DNA of 64,000 nucleotides from an uncultured Victivallaceae bacterium (GCA_944392655.1 CALXXL010000006.1:1-64000); one strand, 5' to 3'; counted from the stretch's first letter, positions 35,747 to 44,659 are shown. Translations and numbers: made by a program. Notes: generated from the sequence alone by a model not told the origin.

Positions 35747-37192
35747 ATGAAAGAATTTGATGTTGCCATTATCGGCGCCGGAGTCTCCGGAGCGTCGGTA
35801 GCGTGGCAGTTGTCCAAATACCGGTTGAAAACGGCGCTGCTGGAAAAGTGCGCCGACGTTGGTTTCGGCGTATCCAAGGCCAACAGCGGTATTGTGCACG
35901 GCGGATTTCATCACAGCAAATCGACCCTGAAAGCCAGATTGGAACTGCAGGGCAATTTAATGTTTGAACAGCTGCAGTATCAGCTCGACTTCCCGTTCAA
36001 GCGCAACGGTATTCTGGTGGTCGCCTTCAGTGAGGAGGAGATGGAGACGGTACGGGTGCTGTTCCGTCAGGGAAAAGCCAACGGAGTGCGCAATCTGGAG
36101 CTGTGCGGAAGAGACCGGCTGCTGCAACTCGAACCGAAACTGTCGCCCGACGTGGTTGGCGGATTCTATGTTCCGAACGGCGGTACGATTGAGCCGTACC
36201 GTTATGTATTTGCACTGGTTGAAGGTGCAAAGAAAGGCGGCGTGGAGCTTTTCACTAATTTCAAAGTGGCTGAATCGGAACGCGAAGGCGAATACTGGCA
36301 GATAAAGAGCGCGGATGGCGAAACAATCCGGGCACGTTATGTTGTCAATGCCGCCGGACTCTATGCGGATGAAGTTTCAAAAATATTCGGAGCAGAAGAG
36401 TTCACCATCACCCCCCGCAAAGGCGAGGAATATCTGCTCGACCGCCATACGCAGGCTTCGGTCTCCAAAGTGATTTTCCCGGTGCCGAGCAAGGTTAGCA
36501 AAGGCATACTGGTTATTCCGACGGTCGAAGGTACGATAATGATCGGCCCGACCGCGGAAATGGTGCAGGACAAGGAGGACGTCGGCACTTCAAGCGACAA
36601 CCTCCACCGCATATTGACTCAGGTAAAACACATGATCTCCGGAATTTCGGTCAACGATGTGATAACTTCGTTTGCCGGAATGCGGCCGACCATGCCGGGA
36701 GATGACTTTTATATCGATATCTCCGGCAAAGCGCCGCACTTCATTCAGGTGGCGGGGATACAGTCGCCGGGGTTGACGGCCTCCCCGGCAATCGGAGAAT
36801 ATGTCAAGGATCTGCTGAAGAAGGATGGTCTTGTTCTGGTGGAAAAGGATTGCCCGAAGACTGTCCTGCCGGAATTTAAAGAGATCCGTCACATGACTCC
36901 GGAAGAGATCGACGCCAAATTTGCCGACGATCCCGCCTACGCCCATGTGGTATGCCGCTGCGAAAAGATATCGGAAGCGGAGATCGTAGAGGCGATCCGG
37001 CGCGGACATACGACGCTGGACGGAATAAAATTCTACACCCGTTCCGGAATGGGGCGCTGTCAGGGTGGCTTCTGTACTGAAAAGATCATCAAAATCATCT
37101 GCCGGGAGACGGGCATGAGTCCGGAAGAGGTAACCAAACGCGGCGGCGAGAGCAAAATAATTGTCGGCGAACTGCATCGGGGTGAAAAATGA
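35747..37192 (+). CDS. GlpA-like FAD-dependent dehydrogenase with 2Fe-2S domain
   Basis: A 481-residue flavoprotein resembling anaerobic glycerol-3-phosphate dehydrogenase subunit A. The FAD-binding GAGVSGASVAWQL is at the N-terminus. The last 90 residues form a BFD-like cysteine domain: CRCEKISEAEI and GMGRCQGGFC. ATG 35747 is preferred; AAGGATGG lies upstream. It is followed by an FAD/NAD oxidoreductase (4-bp overlap) and a DUF1667 gene, an arrangement known in anaerobes for electron transfer from glycerol-3-phosphate or related substrates. The actual substrate is unknown. Confidence 0.88.
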   Translation: MKEFDVAIIGAGVSGASVAWQLSKYRLKTALLEKCADVGFGVSKANSGIVHGGFHHSKSTLKARLELQGNLMFEQLQYQLDFPFKRNGILVVAFSEEEMETVRVLFRQGKANGVRNLELCGRDRLLQLEPKLSPDVVGGFYVPNGGTIEPYRYVFALVEGAKKGGVELFTNFKVAESEREGEYWQIKSADGETIRARYVVNAAGLYADEVSKIFGAEEFTITPRKGEEYLLDRHTQASVSKVIFPVPSKVSKGILVIPTVEGTIMIGPTAEMVQDKEDVGTSSDNLHRILTQVKHMISGISVNDVITSFAGMRPTMPGDDFYIDISGKAPHFIQVAGIQSPGLTASPAIGEYVKDLLKKDGLVLVEKDCPKTVLPEFKEIRHMTPEEIDAKFADDPAYAHVVCRCEKISEAEIVEAIRRGHTTLDGIKFYTRSGMGRCQGGFCTEKIIKIICRETGMSPEEVTKRGGESKIIVGELHRGEK

Positions 37193-38445
37193 AAGAGTTG
37201 AATTATGATGTAGTGGTGATCGGCGCGGGCGCGGCCGGGTTGGCGACAGCGGAGGTTACTGCGTCGGCCGGACGGTCCACGCTGGTAATAGATCGCGACG
37301 ATTTTGCCGGCGGCGTACTTATGCAGTGTATTCATAACGGCTTCGGTCTGCACCACTTTAAAGAGGAGCTTACCGGCCCGGAATACGCCGAACGGCTGGA
37401 ATCGGCAGCCAGAAACGCCGGAGCGGAATTTCTTTTGCAGACCACGGTAATGGATTTTAATCTGGCGGATAACGAAAATAAGGAGCTGCTGGCGTTGTCG
37501 CCGGAATACGGCGTAATGCGGATCACGGCGAAAGCGGTGATGCTGGCGATGGGCTGCCGGGAACGCAACCGCGGCAATATCGGCATCCCCGGCCGGCGGC
37601 CGGCGGGGATATTCACTGCAGGGTTGGCACAGCGGTTGATCAATATGTCCGGACTGCTGCCGGGGAAATCGGCGGTTATCATCGGGTCGGGAGATATCGG
37701 TCTGATTATGGCGCGTCGGCTGACCTGGAGCGGCATACCGGTTAAAGCGGTGGTGGAAATCCGCCCGTTCCCGTCGGGATTGACCAGAAATATCGTCCAA
37801 TGCCTGAACGACTTCAATATTCCGCTGTATCTGGGACACACAGTTTCAAAAATCAACGGTGCCGACCGGGTTGAATCGGTAGAGATTTCGCCTCTGGTTG
37901 ACGGGGTGCCGGACAGCAGCCGCAGCTTCACCATAGAGTGCGACACAGTACTGCTCTCAGCCGGGCTGATTCCGGAAAACGAACTCTCCAAACGCGGCGG
38001 AGTGACGATAAACATGACTACCGGCGGCCCGTTGGTGGATGCGTGGCGGATGACCAATATTCCCGGGGTATTTGCCGGCGGCAACGTTCTGCACGTTCAC
38101 GACCTGGCGGACTACGCCAGCGATGAAGCGGCGCTGGCCGGACGTCACATACTTGATTACTTGAACGGCAAACGTCCGGGCCGTGAGTTTCCGGTTGCGG
38201 CGGGCGGCAATCTGCGTTATGTCACCCCGAACGAATATATTCCGGGCGAAAAGACGCAGTTCTTCATGCGTTCGCTGATCGTGGAAGATGATGCGGAGTT
38301 GATAGTTTCTCTGGACGGGCAGGAGATAATGCGCAAAAAACTGCGCTTTGTCAAGCCGCCTGAAATGTTGAGTGTGGAAGTTCCGGGCGAGTTGACCGCC
38401 CGCGGCGGACAGTTGAGTTTTGCGTTGAATGGAGGCGGCAGATGA
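37189..38445 (+). CDS. FAD/NAD-dependent oxidoreductase
   Basis: A 418-residue pyridine-nucleotide-disulfide-type flavoprotein. The FAD motif GAGAAGLATAEV is at the N-terminus and the NAD motif is GSGDIGLIMARR near residue 162. GVFAGGNVLHVHDLADYA is the second FAD contact. A C-terminal hydrophilic domain of about 100 residues is present. It overlaps the GlpA-like gene by 4 bp and the DUF1667 gene by 4 bp. The three probably form one enzyme complex. Confidence 0.87.
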   Translation: MKELNYDVVVIGAGAAGLATAEVTASAGRSTLVIDRDDFAGGVLMQCIHNGFGLHHFKEELTGPEYAERLESAARNAGAEFLLQTTVMDFNLADNENKELLALSPEYGVMRITAKAVMLAMGCRERNRGNIGIPGRRPAGIFTAGLAQRLINMSGLLPGKSAVIIGSGDIGLIMARRLTWSGIPVKAVVEIRPFPSGLTRNIVQCLNDFNIPLYLGHTVSKINGADRVESVEISPLVDGVPDSSRSFTIECDTVLLSAGLIPENELSKRGGVTINMTTGGPLVDAWRMTNIPGVFAGGNVLHVHDLADYASDEAALAGRHILDYLNGKRPGREFPVAAGGNLRYVTPNEYIPGEKTQFFMRSLIVEDDAELIVSLDGQEIMRKKLRFVKPPEMLSVEVPGELTARGGQLSFALNGGGR

Positions 38446-38801
38446 AGCGGGAGTTGATTTGTATTTCTTGCCCGATCGGGTGTCATATTCAGGCGGAGAT
38501 GACGGCGGCTGGCGAGGTTGAGGTCTCCGGTAACCGCTGTCCGCGCGGCAAAGCCTATGCTTTGAATGAATTGACAGATCCCAAGCGGATGGTGACATCG
38601 GTGGTGGCCTGTGCTTCCAAAGAGCTGCCGTTTGTGCCGGTGAGAAGTTCAGCTCCGGTAAGCATGGCTTTAATCGGCGAACTTCTGGATACGTTAAGAG
38701 CGCTAGAAGTTGCTCCGCCGCTGGCGTCAGGCAGTGTGGTTCTCTCCGACTTCAAAGGCTCAGGAGTAAATATTATCACTACAAGAAGCGTGAAAGAGTA
38801 G
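38442..38801 (+). CDS. DUF1667 iron-sulfur-type protein
   Basis: A 119-residue protein of the DUF1667 family. Four cysteines are clear: CISCPIGC near residue 7 and NRCPRG near residue 31. It has a small domain after them. DUF1667 genes usually follow FAD/NAD oxidoreductase genes of the GlpA type. The start codon overlaps the previous stop. It is likely an electron-transfer subunit. The cluster type is not proved. Confidence 0.8.
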   Translation: MKRELICISCPIGCHIQAEMTAAGEVEVSGNRCPRGKAYALNELTDPKRMVTSVVACASKELPFVPVRSSAPVSMALIGELLDTLRALEVAPPLASGSVVLSDFKGSGVNIITTRSVKE

Positions 38802-38805
38802 GCAA

Positions 38806-39633
38806 ATGAGCGTCTCTCTGCATCAGTTCTGGATTGTAATGGGGTTGACCACTATTGCCGGTCTGGCAACCGGTATTGGCGGATTGCTGGCGTTTTTCAG
38901 CCGTCCGGGGAAAGACAACGGCCGTTTTCTCTCGGCCTCGCTGGGATTTTCCGGCGGAGTGATGGTCTTCATTTCGCTGGCGGAGCTGATGCCGGAGGCG
39001 CGTCACGCACTGGTCGGAGAATACGGTTCGCCGCACGGCGGACTGCTGGCAATGCTGGCGCTGGCGGCAGGCATGGTGATCACTGCGGTGATAGACAAGA
39101 TGATTCCGGAGGTGGAAAACCCGCACCATGTCCGCAGTGAAGAGGAGTTCAACCACGCCGGAGATGCGTCTGAAGATGAGCGCCGCAAGCTGGGACGTTC
39201 CGGGCTGATGTTTGCCCTGGCGATCGGAATACACAATTTTCCTGAAGGGTTGGCCACCTTTGCCGGCGGCCTGTCGGGAATGGATGTGGCGTTGCCGTTG
39301 ACCTGTGCAATTGCACTGCACAATATACCGGAAGGGATTGCGATTGCGGTACCGATATTCTACGCCACTGGAAACAGAAAAAAAGCGTTCATGTACTCTC
39401 TGTTTTCCGGATTGGCGGAACCGGTCGGCGCACTGATCGGATTTCTGATTTTAATGCCGTTTCTCTCTGCAACGCTGCTGGCCGTTCTCTTTGCGATCGT
39501 CGCCGGAATTATGATCTACATAACCTTTGACGAACTCCTGCCGATGGCGGAAACCTATGGGCAGCACCACATTGTGCTTGCCGGACTGCTCCTGGGAATG
39601 CTCGGCATGGGCGCGGTTATGGAGTTTATGTAA
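38806..39633 (+). CDS. zupT: ZIP-family zinc transporter
   Basis: A 275-residue ZIP protein with eight predicted membrane spans. The metal-binding helices are ALAIGIHNFPEGLATF and AIALHNIPEGIAIAVP, both diagnostic for ZupT. It takes up zinc and other divalent metals. The gene follows DUF1667 by 4 bp. Its ribosome site is weak. It overlaps the convergent SirB1-like gene by 8 bp. Confidence is high for the family. Confidence 0.93.
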   Translation: MSVSLHQFWIVMGLTTIAGLATGIGGLLAFFSRPGKDNGRFLSASLGFSGGVMVFISLAELMPEARHALVGEYGSPHGGLLAMLALAAGMVITAVIDKMIPEVENPHHVRSEEEFNHAGDASEDERRKLGRSGLMFALAIGIHNFPEGLATFAGGLSGMDVALPLTCAIALHNIPEGIAIAVPIFYATGNRKKAFMYSLFSGLAEPVGALIGFLILMPFLSATLLAVLFAIVAGIMIYITFDELLPMAETYGQHHIVLAGLLLGMLGMGAVMEFM

Positions 39634-40447
39634 GCGGCGGCGGATTATTGGGATTAAAAGGATACGGCAGATATTCCGGCGGGCGGTTGTCCGGCTCTCC
39701 GGTAATAGCGCAGTAGAGGGTGTGTATATAGCGGAAGCTGTTGGCCTCAACGGCGTAAGAGAATAGCATCTGCATAACGTAGCGCAGAATCTGATTGTTC
39801 CGGCATACCACCGCAGTAGAAGGAGAGTGTTCGGTTAGCCGCCACTGTTTTTCCGGAGTCAGAAGCTCTCCGGATGAGCGGTTGATCAATACAAAAGTTC
39901 CCATAAATCTGGCGATTTCCACCTCCAGCCCCTGTACAGCGGCAAAGCTCCGGGCTACGGCGCACAGAATGACGTCCGCGCCACGGCGGGAGTCGAGTAC
40001 AGAACCGAGACAATAGTGTTCGGGAAAAGTGATCTCCTTCTCTTCCGGAGCAGTGAAGCCGTTGCGCCGCATATAATCGGCAAGGCGGTTCATAGTTGTC
40101 AGGTCAAACTTCCGCGAATGAGTCAGAAAATCGCGGTAATAGTTGCGCACAACATCCGGATTGTCATTATCATACCATTGCAGATGCACTTCGATCAAAC
40201 CTTCAAGCAGATCAGTATCCGGATCCGCCAGTCTGGCGGCAAACGACTTGCGGCGCGAACGCAGCGTCAATATTGCCTCAAGCTGATGGATATGGCGGCG
40301 CACCCGCGGGTCGGCGCTCTCCTGATTGGCGCGGATGTAACCGGCGAGCAGAGTGTCGTCATAGTTGAGAAGAGCAGCAAGCGTCTCCCGGGTTGTCTCC
40401 GGATCATCATCGGCCAGCAGAGATATCAATGCGTCAATTTCACTCAT
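39626..40447 (-). CDS. SirB1/transglutaminase-like protein
   Basis: A 273-residue protein. The stretch around LGSVLDSRRGADVILCAVARSFAAVQGLEVEI resembles the SirB1 N-terminal transglutaminase-like domain (pattern L..vL..RrG.pi). The N-terminal 80 residues look like HEAT-type helices. It lacks a clear catalytic triad. A short Pro-rich tail follows. Its start overlaps the dnaQ-like stop by 4 bp (ATGA), so the two are probably translated together. The family is a moderate-confidence call. Confidence 0.55.
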   Translation of the reverse strand: MSEIDALISLLADDDPETTRETLAALLNYDDTLLAGYIRANQESADPRVRRHIHQLEAILTLRSRRKSFAARLADPDTDLLEGLIEVHLQWYDNDNPDVVRNYYRDFLTHSRKFDLTTMNRLADYMRRNGFTAPEEKEITFPEHYCLGSVLDSRRGADVILCAVARSFAAVQGLEVEIARFMGTFVLINRSSGELLTPEKQWRLTEHSPSTAVVCRNNQILRYVMQMLFSYAVEANSFRYIHTLYCAITGEPDNRPPEYLPYPFNPNNPPPLT

Positions 40448-41229
40448 TTGCTTCGCTCGGGGAAAATACCTGAGAGTGCATCCGAGGCGATCTTTTTTAC
40501 CTCGTCGGGAAAATCTGAACGCAGAATCCAGCGCAGGAAGCCCGGTTCTTCAGCGGCGATCTGTTTCAGCGGGGTACCGGCGTGTTTGCCAAAATTGACC
40601 ACCGGAACATCTCCGGCAAATTTGAAACGTCTACCGGAGTCAATAGCGTCCGGGTCGCGGTTATCGCTGAATTCGTGCAGAGCGTCAAGCTCGCGCGGGA
40701 GTTCCGGATGTCTGGCCAGTTCGCCGGCAAGCACCTCCACCGTGGCAAGGGTATCGGCCTCGGCGCTGTGCGCGTCCTCCAGATCCTTGCCGCAGAAGAA
40801 TTTATATGCGGCCGACAGTGTACGCGGATAAAGTTTGGTAAAAATGGCATAGGCGTCCACCACCCGTCGCCCGGAGGTGGAAAATTCCAGTCCGGCGCGT
40901 TTGAACTCCTCGCCCAGCATCGGGATATCGAAGCCGTTGATATTGTAGCCGCCCAAATCGCAATCTTCAAAATATTTCAACAGATTTCCGGCAATCTGGG
41001 CAAAGGTCGGCGCCCTGGCGACGTCGGCGTCGCTGATGCCGTGAATCTGGGTGGCGGCGGCGGGGATTGGAATGGTGGGATTGAGTTTTCTGGTGGTGCA
41101 TTCGTGATGTCCATCCGGAAAGATCTTTACTACCGATATCTCGACAATCCGGTCGCGCTGAGGATTAACCCCGGTCGCCTCCAGGTCAAAAAATATTATC
41201 GGTCTGGTCAAATGCAGTTCTTCAAGCAT
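40444..41229 (-). CDS. DnaQ-like 3'-5' exonuclease with C-terminal DUF3820-like domain
   Basis: A 261-residue DEDDh exonuclease. Exo motif I is FFDLEATGVNPQRDRIVE, motif II near GGYNINGFDIPML and motif III HSAEADTLATVEV. The tail VVNFGKHAGTPLKQIA ... FLRWIL resembles DUF3820. It may proofread or process nucleic acid. It sits upstream of the SirB1-like gene with a 4-bp overlap. A partial copy of its first 119 codons, with about 38 base changes, lies at 42841-43199. The ribosome site is weak. Confidence 0.85.
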   Translation of the reverse strand: MLEELHLTRPIIFFDLEATGVNPQRDRIVEISVVKIFPDGHHECTTRKLNPTIPIPAAATQIHGISDADVARAPTFAQIAGNLLKYFEDCDLGGYNINGFDIPMLGEEFKRAGLEFSTSGRRVVDAYAIFTKLYPRTLSAAYKFFCGKDLEDAHSAEADTLATVEVLAGELARHPELPRELDALHEFSDNRDPDAIDSGRRFKFAGDVPVVNFGKHAGTPLKQIAAEEPGFLRWILRSDFPDEVKKIASDALSGIFPERSK

Positions 41230-41302
41230 AGTTGCTCAACTCCGTGTTTTTACTTTTTATCAATAATGTAATGTTAAAACCTTTTTTCTCAAGTTCCACC
41301 GC

Positions 41303-41331
41303 TTGAAAATTATTATCTTTGCGGATATATT
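41303..41331 (+). promoter_or_regulatory. Promoter of SGNH esterase copy A
   Basis: TTGAAA, 17 bp, TATATT, 37 bp before the ATG. Confidence 0.65.
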
Positions 41332-41367
41332 CAGTACGCTTTTAACCCAATCAAGGAGTTTTGGAAT

Positions 41368-42570
41368 ATGAAAAAATTACTCTTGGCGGCGGCGGTTCTC
41401 GGAGTAACCGGTATAATGACAGCCGGCGAAGTACTGCCTAAGATTGAAGATGTGGATAAGTATATGACCATCAAGGAGCCGGATGAATCCGGCCTGGTCT
41501 GGTACAAGCCGGACGTGGCGGAGGATTCCCCGTTTAAACTCATCGGTTTCTACTGGTACGGCAAGGATCATATCTACAACCGCCTGCCGCAGGGGATCGA
41601 TCTTCCTCTGACTGACGGGGTAAAATACCTGAGCCGCCATACCGCAGGCGGTCAGGTACGCTTCCGCACCAACAGCAAACGGGTAGTAGTGCGGGCGAAA
41701 ACATCCGGCTTCGGAGTAATGAACCACATGGCGCAAACCGGCTCCGGCGGTTTTGACCTCTACGCCGGAGATGGAACAGATCAGGTATTCTGGCGCACAA
41801 CCACCTATCCAACGGGCGAAACCAATATAAATTCGCTCCTGTTTAACGAGGGCGATGGCAAGACAATGCACGACTTCACCTTGAACTTCCCGCTCTACAA
41901 CGGGGTTGAGTCGCTGGAAATCGGCGTGGACGAAGGTGCGGAGTTTGAAACGCCGCTGCCGTTTGAAGATGACCGCCCGATTGTCATTTACGGCACCAGT
42001 ATTACGCAGGGCGGCTGTGCGTCGCGTCCCGGGAGCTTATTTACCAATATTTTAAGCCGTAGGCTGAACCGTCAGTTCATCAATTTAGGCTTCTCCGGCA
42101 ACGGCCGCGGCGAACCGGAGCTGGCGAAGATCATAAATATGATTGACGATCCGGCGCTGATCATTCTGGATTATGAAGCCAATGCTGAAACCGACATGGA
42201 TAAAACCCTGGCTCCGTTTATGGAAATTCTGCGCGAACACGACCCGGATGTCCCGATACTTATCATGACCAGAATCCGCTTCGCCAGCGAAGCGTGGTTC
42301 AACCGGAACACTATGGATGACCCGCGTGAAGAGCGGGCGCAGATCCGCTTCAACCATCAGAAAAACGAGTATGACAAATGGGTGGCGCGCGGCGATAAAA
42401 ACATCTATTTCCTCGATGGCGGCACGCTGTTGGGCGACGACTACGCCGACTGCACGGTAGATGGCATTCACCCGACCGATATGGGCTTCTTCCGCATGGC
42501 TGACAATATGGAGCCGGTTCTGCGCGATATTCTGGCGAAATATCCGAAGAATGCGGATAAAGCCGAATAA
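41368..42570 (+). CDS. SGNH-family carbohydrate esterase (copy A)
   Basis: A 400-residue exported SGNH hydrolase. A signal peptide is seen at residues 1-19 (LLLAAAVLGVTGIMTAGE). The N-terminal beta domain includes GGFDLYAG, the GxDLY-type motif of the family. The catalytic serine is in GTSITQGG, the oxyanion glycine in GFSGNGRG, and the Asp/His pair in DGIHPTDMGF. Such enzymes often remove acetyl or other esters from polysaccharides. AAGGAG lies 9 bp upstream. An identical copy is at 43328. A related third gene is at 44660. Confidence 0.85.
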   Translation: MKKLLLAAAVLGVTGIMTAGEVLPKIEDVDKYMTIKEPDESGLVWYKPDVAEDSPFKLIGFYWYGKDHIYNRLPQGIDLPLTDGVKYLSRHTAGGQVRFRTNSKRVVVRAKTSGFGVMNHMAQTGSGGFDLYAGDGTDQVFWRTTTYPTGETNINSLLFNEGDGKTMHDFTLNFPLYNGVESLEIGVDEGAEFETPLPFEDDRPIVIYGTSITQGGCASRPGSLFTNILSRRLNRQFINLGFSGNGRGEPELAKIINMIDDPALIILDYEANAETDMDKTLAPFMEILREHDPDVPILIMTRIRFASEAWFNRNTMDDPREERAQIRFNHQKNEYDKWVARGDKNIYFLDGGTLLGDDYADCTVDGIHPTDMGFFRMADNMEPVLRDILAKYPKNADKAE

Positions 42571-42594
42571 GATTATCTCATTAAGAGTCGTGTA

Positions 42595-42630
42595 CATTCC
42601 CGCAGGTTGATCCCGCGGGAATGTTTTTTT
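42595..42630 (+). terminator. Terminator after SGNH copy A
   Basis: CATTCCCGC / GCGGGAATG stem with an 11-base loop and a 7-T run. It is duplicated exactly at 44555-44590. Confidence 0.85.
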
Positions 42631-42638
42631 ATGCGGAA

Positions 42639-42666
42639 TTGAAAAAACCTTTTCCGCATCTATATT
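42639..42666 (+). promoter_or_regulatory. Promoter of the broken second SGNH gene
   Basis: TTGAAA, 16 bp, TATATT, 33 bp before the ATG of the truncated gene at 42700. Confidence 0.5.
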
Positions 42667-42699
42667 GTAATTGCTATATCAACTCTAAAGGATAAATTT

Positions 42700-42845
42700 A
42701 TGAAAAAGAGCATTATCTCCGTACTGGCGGCCACTGCCGCGGCGACTGCGATTGCGGGCGGACCGCTACCGAAAATCGAGGATCTGGACCGCTATATGAC
42801 CATCAAAGAGCCGGATGAATCCGGATTTGTCTGGTACAAGCCGGA
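42700..42845 (+). pseudogene. 5' fragment of a second SGNH esterase gene
   Basis: The first 48 codons match the start of the gene at 44660 except for four silent-looking changes. At 42841-42845 (CCGGA) the sequence switches to the antisense of the dnaQ-like gene. The reading frame runs on to 43014 with no esterase sequence. It has no catalytic residue and is not functional. Confidence 0.9.
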
Positions 42846-43199
42846 GGTGGAAAATTCGAGTCCGGCGCGTTTGAATTCCTCGCACAGCATCGGAATATCA
42901 AATCCGTTGATATTGTATCCGCCAAGGTCGCAGTTTTCAAAATACTTCAACAGATTACCGGCGATCTGGGCAAACGTTGGAGCTCTGGCGACGTCGGCGT
43001 CGCTGATGCCGTGAATCTGGGTGGCGGCGGCGGGAATCGGAATGGTGGGGTTGAGTTTTCTGGTGGTACACTCGTGGCGGCCGTCGGGAAAAATTTTGAC
43101 TACCGATATTTCGACAATCCGGTCGCGCTGTGGATTGACTCCGGTTGCCTCCAGGTCAAAAAATATTATTGGTCTGGTCAAATGCAGTTCTTCAAGCAT
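42841..43199 (-). pseudogene. 5' fragment of the dnaQ-like gene (119 codons)
   Basis: This is the start of the exonuclease gene as at 40871-41229. It differs there by about 38 bases of 359, yet only three residues change (H to R, D to N, G to C). It keeps motif I but lacks motif III, being cut at the CCGGA junction. The open frame runs on into antisense esterase sequence for 17 codons. It should be inactive as a nuclease. The mostly silent differences are not what a neutrally decaying fragment would show. Confidence 0.9.
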
Positions 43200-43262
43200 A
43201 ATGGCTCAACTCCCGTGTTGTTGTTTTTAAGTAATAATGTATTTTTTCTCAAGCTCTACTGC

Positions 43263-43291
43263 TTGAAAATTATTATCTTTGCGGATATATT
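43263..43291 (+). promoter_or_regulatory. Promoter of SGNH esterase copy B
   Basis: Duplicate of the promoter at 41303: TTGAAA, 17 bp, TATATT. Confidence 0.65.
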
Positions 43292-43327
43292 CAGTACGCT
43301 TTTAACCCAATCAAGGAGTTTTGGAAT

Positions 43328-44530
43328 ATGAAAAAATTACTCTTGGCGGCGGCGGTTCTCGGAGTAACCGGTATAATGACAGCCGGCGAAGTACTGCCTA
43401 AGATTGAAGATGTGGATAAGTATATGACCATCAAGGAGCCGGATGAATCCGGCCTGGTCTGGTACAAGCCGGACGTGGCGGAGGATTCCCCGTTTAAACT
43501 CATCGGTTTCTACTGGTACGGCAAGGATCATATCTACAACCGCCTGCCGCAGGGGATCGATCTTCCTCTGACTGACGGGGTAAAATACCTGAGCCGCCAT
43601 ACCGCAGGCGGTCAGGTACGCTTCCGCACCAACAGCAAACGGGTAGTAGTGCGGGCGAAAACATCCGGCTTCGGAGTAATGAACCACATGGCGCAAACCG
43701 GCTCCGGCGGTTTTGACCTCTACGCCGGAGATGGAACAGATCAGGTATTCTGGCGCACAACCACCTATCCAACGGGCGAAACCAATATAAATTCGCTCCT
43801 GTTTAACGAGGGCGATGGCAAGACAATGCACGACTTCACCTTGAACTTCCCGCTCTACAACGGGGTTGAGTCGCTGGAAATCGGCGTGGACGAAGGTGCG
43901 GAGTTTGAAACGCCGCTGCCGTTTGAAGATGACCGCCCGATTGTCATTTACGGCACCAGTATTACGCAGGGCGGCTGTGCGTCGCGTCCCGGGAGCTTAT
44001 TTACCAATATTTTAAGCCGTAGGCTGAACCGTCAGTTCATCAATTTAGGCTTCTCCGGCAACGGCCGCGGCGAACCGGAGCTGGCGAAGATCATAAATAT
44101 GATTGACGATCCGGCGCTGATCATTCTGGATTATGAAGCCAATGCTGAAACCGACATGGATAAAACCCTGGCTCCGTTTATGGAAATTCTGCGCGAACAC
44201 GACCCGGATGTCCCGATACTTATCATGACCAGAATCCGCTTCGCCAGCGAAGCGTGGTTCAACCGGAACACTATGGATGACCCGCGTGAAGAGCGGGCGC
44301 AGATCCGCTTCAACCATCAGAAAAACGAGTATGACAAATGGGTGGCGCGCGGCGATAAAAACATCTATTTCCTCGATGGCGGCACGCTGTTGGGCGACGA
44401 CTACGCCGACTGCACGGTAGATGGCATTCACCCGACCGATATGGGCTTCTTCCGCATGGCTGACAATATGGAGCCGGTTCTGCGCGATATTCTGGCGAAA
44501 TATCCGAAGAATGCGGATAAAGCCGAATAA
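43328..44530 (+). CDS. SGNH-family carbohydrate esterase (copy B)
   Basis: The 400-residue protein is identical to that at 41368, including the signal peptide, GTSITQGG serine motif and DGIHPTDMGF motif. The bases appear identical too. The gene therefore provides extra dosage of the same enzyme. It lies between the broken dnaQ-like fragment and the full second esterase gene, each with its own promoter and terminator. Confidence 0.85.
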   Translation: MKKLLLAAAVLGVTGIMTAGEVLPKIEDVDKYMTIKEPDESGLVWYKPDVAEDSPFKLIGFYWYGKDHIYNRLPQGIDLPLTDGVKYLSRHTAGGQVRFRTNSKRVVVRAKTSGFGVMNHMAQTGSGGFDLYAGDGTDQVFWRTTTYPTGETNINSLLFNEGDGKTMHDFTLNFPLYNGVESLEIGVDEGAEFETPLPFEDDRPIVIYGTSITQGGCASRPGSLFTNILSRRLNRQFINLGFSGNGRGEPELAKIINMIDDPALIILDYEANAETDMDKTLAPFMEILREHDPDVPILIMTRIRFASEAWFNRNTMDDPREERAQIRFNHQKNEYDKWVARGDKNIYFLDGGTLLGDDYADCTVDGIHPTDMGFFRMADNMEPVLRDILAKYPKNADKAE

Positions 44531-44554
44531 GATTATCTCATTAAGAGTCGTGTA

Positions 44555-44590
44555 CATTCCCGCAGGTTGATCCCGCGGGAATGTTTTTTT
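44555..44590 (+). terminator. Terminator after SGNH copy B
   Basis: Exact duplicate of the stem CATTCCCGC / GCGGGAATG and T run at 42595. Confidence 0.85.
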
Positions 44591-44598
44591 ATGCGGAA

Positions 44599-44626
44599 TT
44601 GAAAAAACCTTTTCCGCATCTATATT
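44599..44626 (+). promoter_or_regulatory. Promoter of the second SGNH gene
   Basis: TTGAAA, 16 bp, TATATT, 33 bp before the ATG at 44660. Confidence 0.55.
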
Positions 44627-44659
44627 GTAATTGCTATATCAACTCTAAAGGATAAATTT

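Larger units (their letters stand above)
41301..42740. repeat. Direct repeat copy A, identical core of the SGNH duplication
   Basis: This 1440-bp segment equals 43261-44700 base for base as far as I can compare by eye (offset 1960). It holds the SGNH esterase promoter, the complete gene, its terminator, and the start of the second esterase gene. Outside the segment the two copies diverge: about 38 changes in 359 bp on the dnaQ side, and four changes in about 100 bp on the other. Confidence 0.9.

Noticed and set aside
42700-43014. Open frame of 104 codons as a gene
   Set aside because: It is the 5' piece of an esterase gene running into antisense dnaQ sequence after the CCGGA junction; no catalytic motif.
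42792-43199. 135-codon leftward frame as a working exonuclease
   Set aside because: It keeps only exonuclease motif I and part of II and ends in antisense esterase sequence, so it is a fragment.
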